From CADCWK01 sp965218235 (lineage in GTDB: Bacteria > Chloroflexota > Chloroflexia > Thermomicrobiales > UBA6265), in assembly GCA_965218235.1 (NCBI GenBank), contig OZ244596.1, forward strand, positions 1,302,001-1,366,000: 64,000 nucleotides of DNA, in the 5' to 3' direction. Positions within the stretch are counted from its first letter, which is position 1; each line of letters opens with the position of its first letter. Both the position numbers and the translations under genes were made by a program. Of the stretch, positions 43,250 through 52,618 are shown piece by piece. Below the pieces are notes generated by a model. The model ran no database searches. It saw only the letters and a list, made by a program, of their open reading frames with translations, and was not told the DNA's origin.

Positions 43250-46200
43250 TCAGCGGACGGTCCAGCCGGGGAACCAGGTCCGCAGGTCGAGGCCAGCCCG
43301 GGTGATCTGGGTGGCGGCGAGGATCGGGAAGAGGAAGGCGAAGACCAGCACCGCCAGGACGACGTACGTCACCGCCCCGGCCCGTGGCGACAGCGTTCGC
43401 GGCGTGCGGATCAGCCCCGCGGCCATCGCCAGCGCGACCAGCCCGAACAGCGCCACCGGGATGCCGTAGTTGCCCCAGGCGTGGTACCCGTCCGGGGTCT
43501 GCTTGCCGTTGGTCAGCGGGTACTTCGACCCGAAGAAGACCGCGATCTGGATGACGACGCCGACCGCGAAGACGGCGACGGGCAACCACTTCACGGCCCG
43601 GTTGCTCAGCGAGACGGTCCGGTTGCGCCAGCCGTACTCCAGCAGCGCCGCGATCCCGATCACGCCGAAGGGGACCATCGGCAGGAAGTGGTAGGCGAAG
43701 GCGCCGCGCGGGGAGGCCGCCCAGATCAGCCACTGGCCGAAGAAGCCGATCAGGATCACGGCCGCCGCCGCCCACTGGTCCCGGTTGCGCCGAAGCCAGA
43801 GCCAGGCAACCGTGCCCACGGCCGGAATCATCGACCAGGCCAGGAACGGGTTGACCTGATTGAAGACATAGCCCCGCGTGTCGCCACCGGCCGGCCCGAC
43901 GTGGTTGCCATACCAGACCGGCATCAGGGCCAGTGGCCACTGCCACCACGTCGAGTAGTAGTTGTGGTCGGGAGCATTGTTCACCCCGACGGTGTGGTAG
44001 TAGAGCATCTGCCGCTGGAGCTCGACCCAGTCCGGGAAGCCGTAGCCGAACAGGAACATCGGGAAGTAGCTGGCGAAGTAGACCGCCAGCGGCAGCAGGA
44101 TCAGGTTGACCGGGACGAAGATCAGGTGGTTGCGCAGGTCCGCCCAGGCCGTCGGCTCCGGGTCCCGGCCCAGCGGGCTGGCCCGGACCCACATCCAGAG
44201 CAGCCGCAGGATCGCGAGCCCGAGCATGAAGACGATCGGGTAGAGCCCGTTCCACTTGACGGCGAAGGCCGCTCCCATCCCGAGCCCGACGAGGAGCGTG
44301 CTGATGCCGACCTCCCGTGTCGAGGAGCCCGCCGGCAGCCGCAGGTAGCGCAGGAACGCCCAGAGCGCGGCCATGATGAAGACGGCGATGTGGATGTCGA
44401 CCATCGATGTCCGGGACTGGACGAAGTAGAGCCCGTCGACGAGCAGCAGCCCGGACGCCAGCGCCCCGACCAGCCAGCGCCCGGTCAGCGCCATCGCCAG
44501 GCGATAGGCGACGAACAGGCCGATCCCGCCGAAGATCCAGCTCGTGAAGCGCCAGCCAAACGGGTTGTCCCCGAACAGCCAGATCCCGATCGCGATGATC
44601 TCCTTGCCGAGCGGCGGGTGGGTCCACTCGTAGGAGAAGTTCTCGTAACCGCGGTTGCCGTTATCTCCGTCGATGCCGCGGTACCAGGTGTACACCCCGT
44701 TCTGGGCGTCCTCCTCCTCGTCGGCGAACACCCAGAAGGTATTGGCGTTGCCGTCGACGTACTGGGCGGCGGTGAAGGCGTGGTAGACCTCGTCGTAGAT
44801 GTAGTCGTCCGGGATCCCGATCCGGATCACGTAGAACAGCGAGCCGATCACCGCGAAGGCGAGCGGCAGGTACCAGAGCTGCCAGGCCGGCCGGGTGGCG
44901 GCCTCGCGGTCGGCGTAGACGAAGTCGGCCGGGGAGGTGCCGGTCTCGGCCGGTGTCGCCATCCGCGGCCGGCCGAGGCCGCTGCCCGGCGCGGCGACCG
45001 GTCGGGTTGGGTCGTCCGGCAGCGCCCAACCCGGCAGCCAGCCCGGCGCCGTGAAGGTGTTGCCCCGCATCAGCAGCGCGTAGCCTATCGCGATCGCCGC
45101 CGCGAGCAGGACGACGTTGACGACGGACATCAGCTGGAGGAAGTCGGCTCTGTTCATCGGGCCGATCTTCGGTGTCTCGGACGGGTAGTAGAGCGAGTAG
45201 ACCCAGTAGACGTTGAGCAGGAGGGTGCCGCTGATCCCCGCGTAGAGCCAGACGAACCGGGGCAGCACCGCGACGAGCAGCGCCGCGAGGACCATCGTCG
45301 GGAACAGGTAGCGCTCGTGGCCGCGGGTCGGGAGCATGTAGGCGGCGAAGGAGGCGACGGTCATGCCCCAGAGCAGCGCCTGGTAGCCGAACGCCTTCCA
45401 GGCCTGGAGCGTCAGCCAGGCGACGCCGACCAGCGCGACCACGGTCAGCAGCGTCCCCGTCGCCTGGTAGCTCAGCCCGAGCGCGGTCGACTGCCGGTCG
45501 TCGCCCCAGTTCTCGGAGAGCAGACCCCAGAGCGTGAAGGCGTTGAGCGTCGTGTTGGGGTAGACGTTGAGGGCGTAGCTGATTCGGTCCCAGATCGTGA
45601 AGGCGCCCATCCCGGGGAACAGGCCGATATTGAACGGCAGGCAGACGATCAGGAAGACGGCCAGCGAGATCCCGGCGCCGATCCCGAGCCGGGTCAGGCT
45701 CTTGGGCAGCGTCTCGACCGGCTTCGCCTCCCGAACCCAGCGCGACATCGCCGGGACGTGCGGGGCGATGTAGACCAGCACGAAGGCGAGCGCGACGAAC
45801 AGGCCGATCACGGCGATCTGCGGCTTGATCAGGCAGGCGTAGACCAGCGCCGGGATCGCCCACTCCGGCTTGCCACGCAGGAATAGGTAGATCGCCCCGA
45901 CGGCGACCATCGCCGAGAGGCTGTCCCATTGCGCCCAGACCGAGCCGATGAAGATCGCGGCCGGGTTGAACGCGAACAGCGTCGTCGCGACGAGGGCGCC
46001 GACCGGTGTCGCCAGGCGGCGGCCGATCAGGAAGATCAGCAGCCCCGTCACCGTGTCGGTGATCGCCGGGACGATCTTCAGCATCCAGAGGAACGGAAAT
46101 CCGACGTTCAGATTGGTCGAGATCGGCGAGAACCAGTCGTAGATCGTCCCGGCCAGCCAGAGGAACCAGAGGTCTCCCGGCAGGTGATCGGTCAGCCCAC

Positions 46201-46573
46201 CGCTGGTGTAGAAGGAGCGCGGCGAGTCGCTGACGAGGCGCTGGGCCCAGCCGGTCATCGTGTTGGTGTCGATGGCGAAGTTGCCGAGCGGGAACAGCGC
46301 CAGCCGGAGGATGAAGCCAACCCCGAGGATGATCAGCGCGGTCCGGAGGGCGTCCCGGCGGAGGGCGCGGCTGGCCGGCGCCGCCGTGGTCCCACCGGTC
46401 TGGGCGAGTGTTGCCCGGCGGACGGGCCGGTCGATCCGGCCCGGCGCCGTGACGTTGCCGGCGGCGGAAGCGAGCGCGACGCTGTCCGTCTTGCCGGAGC
46501 CTCGCTCGACGGTCGCGGGCCGGGAGGTTCGGCGCTGGTCGCCAGGACGCGTCGAACGTGATCTCGATCCCAT
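43250..46573 (-). CDS. Bimodular GT-C protein: mannosyltransferase-like half fused to PMT (GT39)
   Basis: 1107 residues. Module 1 (about 70-510) is a paralogue of the 39836-41965 protein: NFAIDTNTMTGWAQRLV, LTDHLPGDLWFLWLAGTIY, FIGSVWAQWDSLSAMVAVGA and YMLPTRGHERYLFP. A linker follows, then module 2 (about 580-1107), a protein O-mannosyltransferase: YIYDEVYHAFTAAQYVDG (catalytic Asp-Glu loop), YEWTHPPLGKEIIAIGIWLF, GLYFVQSRTSMVDIHIAVF and KWNGLYPIVFMLGL. The PMT half would put mannose on Ser/Thr of secreted proteins. Fusing two GT-C enzymes in one chain is unusual. Confidence 0.85.
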   Translation of the reverse strand: MGSRSRSTRPGDQRRTSRPATVERGSGKTDSVALASAAGNVTAPGRIDRPVRRATLAQTGGTTAAPASRALRRDALRTALIILGVGFILRLALFPLGNFAIDTNTMTGWAQRLVSDSPRSFYTSGGLTDHLPGDLWFLWLAGTIYDWFSPISTNLNVGFPFLWMLKIVPAITDTVTGLLIFLIGRRLATPVGALVATTLFAFNPAAIFIGSVWAQWDSLSAMVAVGAIYLFLRGKPEWAIPALVYACLIKPQIAVIGLFVALAFVLVYIAPHVPAMSRWVREAKPVETLPKSLTRLGIGAGISLAVFLIVCLPFNIGLFPGMGAFTIWDRISYALNVYPNTTLNAFTLWGLLSENWGDDRQSTALGLSYQATGTLLTVVALVGVAWLTLQAWKAFGYQALLWGMTVASFAAYMLPTRGHERYLFPTMVLAALLVAVLPRFVWLYAGISGTLLLNVYWVYSLYYPSETPKIGPMNRADFLQLMSVVNVVLLAAAIAIGYALLMRGNTFTAPGWLPGWALPDDPTRPVAAPGSGLGRPRMATPAETGTSPADFVYADREAATRPAWQLWYLPLAFAVIGSLFYVIRIGIPDDYIYDEVYHAFTAAQYVDGNANTFWVFADEEEDAQNGVYTWYRGIDGDNGNRGYENFSYEWTHPPLGKEIIAIGIWLFGDNPFGWRFTSWIFGGIGLFVAYRLAMALTGRWLVGALASGLLLVDGLYFVQSRTSMVDIHIAVFIMAALWAFLRYLRLPAGSSTREVGISTLLVGLGMGAAFAVKWNGLYPIVFMLGLAILRLLWMWVRASPLGRDPEPTAWADLRNHLIFVPVNLILLPLAVYFASYFPMFLFGYGFPDWVELQRQMLYYHTVGVNNAPDHNYYSTWWQWPLALMPVWYGNHVGPAGGDTRGYVFNQVNPFLAWSMIPAVGTVAWLWLRRNRDQWAAAAVILIGFFGQWLIWAASPRGAFAYHFLPMVPFGVIGIAALLEYGWRNRTVSLSNRAVKWLPVAVFAVGVVIQIAVFFGSKYPLTNGKQTPDGYHAWGNYGIPVALFGLVALAMAAGLIRTPRTLSPRAGAVTYVVLAVLVFAFLFPILAATQITRAGLDLRTWFPGWTVR

Positions 46574-46927
46574 CGCAATGATCCTCGGGGTACGCAGGCT
46601 ACGGTGGACAGTGGGAGTGATGCCGCCGGCTCCGTCGCGTCCTGGCGACCCGAACAGGGTCCGGGTGCGAAGCGAGGGCGCCCGTCAGGGCACCGCCGAT
46701 CGGGAGCGGCGGGTGGCGTGGGCTGTCGACCGGCGGACGATGCTCCCGAAAGGTAGAAGATGGGCCGGGTCGATGCAACAGACCCCGCCGTCAGATAGGA
46801 CGGAACGGGGCGTCGCGGTGTGGCAGGCGGGATGGTCGGGACCATCGTCGCTGGCATCAGACGAGGCGTCAGACGAGAGGAGGGCAGCCGAGCGACACAG
46901 GGATCGAAGATGACCTCATTACGAAAC

Positions 46928-46956
46928 TTGTTCGTTCCGGAACTTTGGTGTATCAT
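46928..46956 (+). promoter_or_regulatory. Promoter of the TetR gene with internal palindrome
   Basis: TTGTTC (46928-46933) and TATCAT (46951-46956) are separated by 17 bases. GTTCCGGAAC (46934-46943), a perfect 10-bp palindrome, lies inside the spacer and could be the TetR self-operator. The rest of the 46574-46989 interval shows no gene. Confidence 0.55.
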
Positions 46957-46989
46957 CATCGGGTAGTGAGTGAGGAGGGGACAGCCGCA

Positions 46990-47649
46990 ATGACGCCATT
47001 CAAGCCAGCCGAGGACACTGCCACCCATGACGACGGACTCATCAAGGCCGGGCACGAGCAGCACGGGCGAGTCGGTCGGAAGCGCGATCACACGCGCGAC
47101 GCCGCGATCCTCGACGCGACCCTCGAGGTCCTAGCCGACGTCGGCTACGCGGGCATGACGATGGACATGGTCGCCGTGCGGGCGAAGGCCGGAAAGGCGA
47201 CCGTCTACCGGCGCTGGTCCTCGAAGGAGGAGCTCGTCCTGGACGCTGTCGCCCGGCTGAAGCGTAGCCAGGTCGATCCCGGTCATCTCCCCGACACCGG
47301 CAACCTTCGCGGCGACCTCGTCGCGTTGATGAGGCCCGAGACCCTCGTGGAAGAGGGACGGAAGCTCAAGGTGCTGGCCGGGCTCGTGTCGGTGCTGTCG
47401 CACGATCCGGAGCTCGCCGATGCGGTGAACGCCGCGATCCATGAGCCATGGGTGGAGGTGAATCGCCTGTTCATGCAGCGGGCGGTCGACCGCGACGAGA
47501 TCCCCGCGTCCGTCGACATCGAGACGGTCTCGCGCGTCATCCCGTCGATGGCCGCCTTTCGCGTCCTCATTCAGCGCAAGCCGGTCGACCGGGACTTCTT
47601 CGTCTCGGTGATCGACGGGGTCGTCCTGCCGGCGGTGCGTCCGGCTTAG
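46990..47649 (+). CDS. TetR-family transcriptional regulator
   Basis: 219 residues. HTH: ILDATLEVLADVGYAGMTMD, MVAVRAKAGKATVYRRWSSKEELV. The C-terminal domain resembles the TetR_C_16/AcrR-like class. Start ATG 46990 has GAGG about 10 bases upstream. No divergent partner; it may control itself and the downstream PhnB-like gene. Confidence 0.86.
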   Translation: MTPFKPAEDTATHDDGLIKAGHEQHGRVGRKRDHTRDAAILDATLEVLADVGYAGMTMDMVAVRAKAGKATVYRRWSSKEELVLDAVARLKRSQVDPGHLPDTGNLRGDLVALMRPETLVEEGRKLKVLAGLVSVLSHDPELADAVNAAIHEPWVEVNRLFMQRAVDRDEIPASVDIETVSRVIPSMAAFRVLIQRKPVDRDFFVSVIDGVVLPAVRPA

Positions 47650-47662
47650 GTCGACGGCTCCG

Positions 47663-47700
47663 GTGTCGGCCCCGACGAGTCGATCCGTCGGGGCCGACAC
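47663..47700 (+). terminator. Terminator hairpin after the TetR gene
   Basis: A perfect 15-bp stem, GTGTCGGCCCCGACG (47663-47677) with CGTCGGGGCCGACAC (47686-47700), and an 8-base loop, 13 bases past the stop codon. It lacks a T-run. Confidence 0.65.
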
Positions 47701-47830
47701 TGGAGCTGTGGACCGGCCGATGCAGCCGGACTGATCGAACCAACTCCGTGGGCGATAAACCGTTGTCGCCCGTCAAGCTGGGAGCGCAGGGGCGCTCAGG
47801 CAAGAGAACGCCAGAGGCAAGGAGCCCATC

Positions 47831-48256
47831 ATGAGCGTGAACGTCGTCACCCATCTCAACTTTCGCGGCGACGCCCGCGCGGCGCTCGAGTTCTACCAGT
47901 CCGTGTTCGGCGGCGATCTGATGGTCATGTCGTACACGGACATGGGAACTGTCCAGGACCCGGCTGAGGCGAACTGGGTCATGTGGGGCCAGGTGGCCGC
48001 CAAGAGCGGCTTTCGCGTTATGGCGTACGACGTCCAGGTGGCGAAGCCATGGGATCGGGGCAACAACTCGTTCTATGTCGCGCTCCGCGGCGACACCGAC
48101 GAGGAAATCTCCGGATACTGGGAGAATCTCTCGGCTGGCGCGACCATCCTGCAACCGCTGGCGCCGGCACAGTGGGGACCCCTCTACGGGATGCTGACCG
48201 ACAGGTTCGGGATCACCTGGGTCGTGGACGTCGTGAGCCAGGACAACCCGTCCTGA
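47831..48256 (+). CDS. PhnB-like VOC-superfamily protein
   Basis: 141 residues. It begins VNVVTHLNFRGDARAALEFY then QSVFGGDLMVMSYTDMG, the pattern of PhnB/YjdN-like VOC proteins (PF06983 type), and ends with MLTDRFGITWVVDVV. These proteins have no proven catalytic role. AAGGAG lies 7 bases before the ATG. Confidence 0.85.
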   Translation: MSVNVVTHLNFRGDARAALEFYQSVFGGDLMVMSYTDMGTVQDPAEANWVMWGQVAAKSGFRVMAYDVQVAKPWDRGNNSFYVALRGDTDEEISGYWENLSAGATILQPLAPAQWGPLYGMLTDRFGITWVVDVVSQDNPS

Positions 48257-48406
48257 CCATTGGAGAACGGGCACGGGGAGCCGTCCAGCGCCTCCCGTGT
48301 CCGTCCTCAACTCCGCCGGTCTGATCGGAACGTCATCCAAAGCCCCGGCGAGCGACAGCAATGAGCGAACGCGGTGATCTCCGGCGCGGCGCGGCGACAA
48401 CTCGGG

Positions 48407-50020
48407 CTACGTACTCCCCGCCGCCCCGCCGCCGCTGCTGCCGCCGCTCGAACTGACCGTACTGCCGCTCGACGCGCTGGTCGAGGTGACGGAGCTGTTG
48501 AAGGCAAGCCAGAACGGGAAGTAGGCCGTTGTCGCGCCATCCGACCCGGTCATGCCTGTCGCGCCGCTGAAGACCCGCAGCGTCTGGCCGGACGACCCGA
48601 CCGCCTTGAGCCGCTTGTCCAGCGCCGAACCGAGCCCCATCGCGACCACGTCGGGTAGAACGACATCGAAGTCCAGCGCGACCGTCTCGTCCTTGCCCGC
48701 CGCCTTGAGCCCGTCGCGGTACCCCTTCCACGGGATCGCCGCCTCCTGACCCTCCCGAGTCAGCCCGGAGTAGGTCGAGCCGAGCATGATGGCGGCCAGC
48801 GCGACCAGCGTCAGCACCGCGATCCCGGCCCCGGCCAGCCACCAGTTGTCGCCATTGCTTGCCACCACGACGGCGACGATCGCCAGGCCGGCCGTGACGA
48901 AACCGATCGAGAACAGCCCTGCCCGGGCCCGGCTCGCCGCCGGGTTCAGCCAGCCGTTGGCCTGCATAGCCGCACGGATCGCGGCGAACGTCGCCTTGGT
49001 CTTGCCGCTCAGTTTCACGAGGTTCTTGCTGGAGACGAGGCCGCCATCAGCCATCGTCTCCAGCTCCGCCCAGACGGCCGCCTCGACATCACCTCGCACG
49101 CGACGCCCATCGACCAGCCGGACCTGGATCTTCGGGTTGCCCCACCTCCCAGCTTCGGACTCCGGCTCGATCGCCAGCGCACCCTGGCCAGCCAGATCGA
49201 GCAGTGTCGCGGGAATCGCCGACGCTTGCGGACCGCCGCCCACGAGCGCACCGGCGACGGCCGGCGCAAGATCACCCGGGCGCCGCGTCGTCGGGGGATC
49301 GGCCGGCCGGTCCGTCGTCTGACGGCCACGGAACAGGGAGAGCGACCCGGCCAGTCCGGCCAGCGCCGCGCCGATCGCCGCCCAGGGTAGCCAGCTGTCG
49401 GTCGCGTCGGCCGACCAGCGCTCGAAGGCGTTCGGCTTGTGCACGGGTGGGCCGAACTGGATGCTGCTGCTCATCCGGTCCAGCCCGGCGACGAGGCTCC
49501 CGTAGAGGTCGCCGTCCCGGAGCGGCGGGATCAGCGCGTCGTCGGTGATGGCTCGCGTCTCACGCTCCGGCAGGTTGCCGCGGTCAAGTGTCTGGCCGAC
49601 CCAGACACCGGCCCGGGCGTCATTGGCATCGTCCGGGTTGCGGTTGATCAGGATCGCGGCGGCCGCGTCCGGATTGATTCCCGTCGATGAGGCCCACGTC
49701 TGTTGCAGCGTCTCGACCTGGGCCAGCGTCGCATCCGGGTCGGCGTCGAGCGCCCGGACGTAGACGACGGTGTCGGCGCCGATCGGGACGAGGGCCGCGA
49801 GGCGCTGTTCGAGGTCGGTGGTCTGATCCGGGGTAAGCGTCCCGGTCTCGTCATAGACCCGCTGGCCGGCCGTCAGCGGCTGGAAGCCGGAATCGCCCTG
49901 AGCGGCGGTCAGCGCCGGCGCCAGCAGGGCGAGCAGCGCGACGAGCGCCAGGATGACGGCCGCGATGGGACGCATTCGAAGCGTTTCGGGAGATGGGACC
50001 GTGACGGTCGGCGGGTGCAT
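48407..50020 (-). CDS. Membrane protein with TPM domain (DUF2207-like C-terminal part)
   Basis: 537 residues. A signal/anchor (MRPIAAVILALVALLALLAP) is followed by a TPM domain: QRVYDETGTLTPDQTTDLEQ and LAALVPIGADTVVYVRALDA, ending before a membrane helix (WAAIGAALAGLAGSLSLF). A cytosolic region includes IPATLLDLAGQGALAIEPE, and two further helices (LFSIGFVTAGLAIVAVVVAS and ~20 residues beyond). The C-terminus is Ser/Gly-rich (SSSGGSSGGGA), as in many DUF2207 proteins. Possible role at the cell envelope; enzymatic activity is not shown. ATG 50020 has GGAGGAG upstream; ATG 49975 also fits a signal peptide start. Confidence 0.7.
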   Translation of the reverse strand: MHPPTVTVPSPETLRMRPIAAVILALVALLALLAPALTAAQGDSGFQPLTAGQRVYDETGTLTPDQTTDLEQRLAALVPIGADTVVYVRALDADPDATLAQVETLQQTWASSTGINPDAAAAILINRNPDDANDARAGVWVGQTLDRGNLPERETRAITDDALIPPLRDGDLYGSLVAGLDRMSSSIQFGPPVHKPNAFERWSADATDSWLPWAAIGAALAGLAGSLSLFRGRQTTDRPADPPTTRRPGDLAPAVAGALVGGGPQASAIPATLLDLAGQGALAIEPESEAGRWGNPKIQVRLVDGRRVRGDVEAAVWAELETMADGGLVSSKNLVKLSGKTKATFAAIRAAMQANGWLNPAASRARAGLFSIGFVTAGLAIVAVVVASNGDNWWLAGAGIAVLTLVALAAIMLGSTYSGLTREGQEAAIPWKGYRDGLKAAGKDETVALDFDVVLPDVVAMGLGSALDKRLKAVGSSGQTLRVFSGATGMTGSDGATTAYFPFWLAFNSSVTSTSASSGSTVSSSGGSSGGGAAGST

Positions 50021-50137
50021 GGCTCTGTGGGCTCCTCCGATGGTGCGAAGTCTGACGACACGCCGATTCTCCCACCGGACCGGCACGATCGTGTCACGGC
50101 GATGTCGCGTGACCGTCTCTGACCGGTCGACTGCCCA

Positions 50138-52618
50138 CTACGTCCCGGCGTTGACGATCGTGGCCGGGTCCGGCGGGGTGACGGCGACGCCGGTGTCGAA
50201 GCCCGTGAAGACGCGGACCATGTAGTGCCCCACGGTGATCATCAGCTCCTCGTGGCGCTGGCCGCTCTCCAGCCCAACCCACCAGACATACCAGGTCGAC
50301 GCGTAGCGACTGGTCGGGACGGTAAAGATGACGGCCTGCGACAACTCGCCGTTGACTTCCTGCTGCTGTCCGAGCTGGAAGCCGGTGGCGCCGTCGTACT
50401 GCTCAAGGATCTCGGCCGGGGACAGGGCGGCGCGGACGCTGTAGGTCGAGATCCAGGTCGCGCCGGCGTCGGTGCTGCGCCAGCTCTCGGTGCCGATCTG
50501 CCGCTGCATCGTCTGTGGGGAGAAGGGGCTGCCCGCCGCCAGCTGCCCGGCACTGGAGTAGCTCTGCAGCGCCAGCCCGTAGGCGGTCGGCTGATCGCCA
50601 CTCGCGGCGATGACGGTCTCATCCTGGAAGATGCCACCACCATCGGCCGTCGAGATGTTCTGATGGTCCTGGTAGCTGGCGGCGCCGGCGTTGTGGTCGT
50701 AGGCTCGCTGGTAGAGCGCCTCGGCGTCCGGGTCGCTGTCCGGCGTGTCGACCGCGTCGGCGCCGTACAGGTTCGGGTCCGGCAGCAGGACATAGAAGGC
50801 GGCCGTCTGGTCCTCCTGCCCCACCAGCCGGATCGTGGCGGTGATCCGCCACCACGAGTCGATGCTGAGCTGGTCGCCCGATCCGGCGTAGCCGCCCTGC
50901 CCGTCCGGAGCCAGCTCCAGGCGGGGCTGGGCGATGGCGCCGTCGAGGATCGACGAGAAGTCGAGGAAGACCCGGCTGCCGTCCGGGATGGCGACCGGGT
51001 CGTTCGTCAGGCTGGCGGACGTCACCCGGAAGGTATTGGCGACGTTGGAGCGGAGCGGGTCCGCCTCCAGTCGCATTACGCCGGCGACACTGCCGTCGCC
51101 GGTCTGGGCCCGCTCCAGCAGCGTCACATTCCCGGCCAGTGGGTCGCGGGTCAGGGCGCTGCTGCTCGGCGGGGAGGTCAGCGCCAGGGTCGAGGCCGCG
51201 ACGACGACCAGCGCGACGAGGGCCGTCTCCAGCCGGAGCGACTGGCGCAGCCGCCCGGTCGCCCAGCTCGCCGACCGGGCCAGCGCCCGCCGGTGCCAGG
51301 CGGCGAGGCCGAGGGCACCGAGGACGAGTGCGGACTTGACGAGGATCGTCACGCCGTAGCGGCTGTCCCAGAGCGAGTCGACGCTCGGCAGGATGATGCC
51401 GGCATTGATGACGCCGGTGGTCGCGGCGACCGCGAACAGCCCCAGCGCCCACCGCGAGAAGCGGCGGACCGGGTCGATGCCCATTGCGCCGTCCCGTGGG
51501 GGCAGCCAGCGCACGACGGCGAGCGCCATCAGCCCGCCGGCCCAGAGCGCGGCCGAGAACTGGTGGAGGATGTTCGAGGCGAGCGCTGGGACGTGCCAGA
51601 CCCCCGTCTGGGCGGCGCTGTGGCCGGTCAGGGCCAGCCCGAGGAGGGCCACCAGCGCCGCGACGAGGCCGAGCGACTCGATCAGTGGGTTCGTCCGTGC
51701 CACCCGGCCCGTCGCGCCCCGTGCCGAAGGAACGGGCACTGACGATCCGGCGACGATCCCGACGGTCGCTCCCGATGGCATCGACGGCGAGCGGCGCAGC
51801 GCCAGCCAGGCGACGGCCAGGACGACGGCCAGCGCCGCACCGATCGGCCGAAGCCACCAGGCGTCCGGCAGACCGCGCAGGACGTTGGCGATCGAGGCCG
51901 AGGCGGCTCCGGCCGGCGGCAACAGCCACTGCAGCGGCAGTTCGGCGACCGTCCCGATCAGAGCGAGGCCGGCGCCGGCCAGCGTCAGGACGCGAAGGGA
52001 GCGCGGCGCGGGCTGCGATGACGGGGGGCGGTCCGTCGTGGCCGAGCGGACTGATCGCGTCAGGAGCAGCCGGGCGACGAAGAAGCCACCGGCCGCGACG
52101 GCCAGGCCGAAGAACGTCAGCCAGCGGGTGACGACCGCCCAGAGCGCCGGAGTACCGCCCTCGGTCGTCGCGGCGCCGGGCGTCGGGCCGCCGCCGACCC
52201 GGAACGAGTAGGAGCCGGAGATCTGGTGGCCGTCGGTGCTGGACTGGTTCTTCCAGACAACGGTGTAGGTCTCGAAGCCCAACCCACTGAAGGTGGCCGT
52301 GACGTGGAGCGGGTCGGCCGGGTCGACGGTGAGGCTGTCAGCGGGGATTTCCGTGTTGTCCTGCGTCCGGAGCGTGACGCCGAGGCTGTCGTTGTCGGTG
52401 CTGACCGGCTCCGTGAACCAGAGGTCGACGGCGGTCGGAGGGGCTCCCAGCAGCTCGCCCTGACCCGGGACCGCCCGGTCCAGCTCGGCGTGAGCGCTCA
52501 CATGGAACGGCGAGGCGACGACTCCCAGCAGCCCGGTCAGCGCGATCGCGCTGGCGATGGCGATGGCGACCGGTAGGGACCACCGGGCGGAGATGGCTGA
52601 AAGGGACCGGATAGACAC
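50138..52618 (-). CDS. CopC-CopD fusion copper protein with extra C-terminal domain
   Basis: About 826 residues. A signal peptide ends at SAHA; the mature N-terminal His begins HAELDRAVPGQGELLGAPP. The CopC domain ends with QSSTDGHQISGSYSFRV, giving the His/Asp/His set of a Cu(II) site. Eight or so transmembrane helices (from LWAVVTRWLTFFGLAVAAGG) form a CopD-like part, with LHQFSAALWAGGLMALAVVR. After ~residue 480 comes a ~300-residue extracytoplasmic part (from TRDPLAGNVTLLERAQTG) of unknown fold. It probably takes up or handles copper. The start is GTG 52618, at the signal peptide, with a weak AGG site. Confidence 0.82.
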   Translation of the reverse strand: MSIRSLSAISARWSLPVAIAIASAIALTGLLGVVASPFHVSAHAELDRAVPGQGELLGAPPTAVDLWFTEPVSTDNDSLGVTLRTQDNTEIPADSLTVDPADPLHVTATFSGLGFETYTVVWKNQSSTDGHQISGSYSFRVGGGPTPGAATTEGGTPALWAVVTRWLTFFGLAVAAGGFFVARLLLTRSVRSATTDRPPSSQPAPRSLRVLTLAGAGLALIGTVAELPLQWLLPPAGAASASIANVLRGLPDAWWLRPIGAALAVVLAVAWLALRRSPSMPSGATVGIVAGSSVPVPSARGATGRVARTNPLIESLGLVAALVALLGLALTGHSAAQTGVWHVPALASNILHQFSAALWAGGLMALAVVRWLPPRDGAMGIDPVRRFSRWALGLFAVAATTGVINAGIILPSVDSLWDSRYGVTILVKSALVLGALGLAAWHRRALARSASWATGRLRQSLRLETALVALVVVAASTLALTSPPSSSALTRDPLAGNVTLLERAQTGDGSVAGVMRLEADPLRSNVANTFRVTSASLTNDPVAIPDGSRVFLDFSSILDGAIAQPRLELAPDGQGGYAGSGDQLSIDSWWRITATIRLVGQEDQTAAFYVLLPDPNLYGADAVDTPDSDPDAEALYQRAYDHNAGAASYQDHQNISTADGGGIFQDETVIAASGDQPTAYGLALQSYSSAGQLAAGSPFSPQTMQRQIGTESWRSTDAGATWISTYSVRAALSPAEILEQYDGATGFQLGQQQEVNGELSQAVIFTVPTSRYASTWYVWWVGLESGQRHEELMITVGHYMVRVFTGFDTGVAVTPPDPATIVNAGT

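Noticed and set aside
43229..45886. 885-codon plus-strand frame opposite the GT-C/PMT fusion
   Set aside because: Arg/Gly/Asp/Pro-rich shadow of a GC-rich gene; the minus-strand protein carries all PMT motifs.
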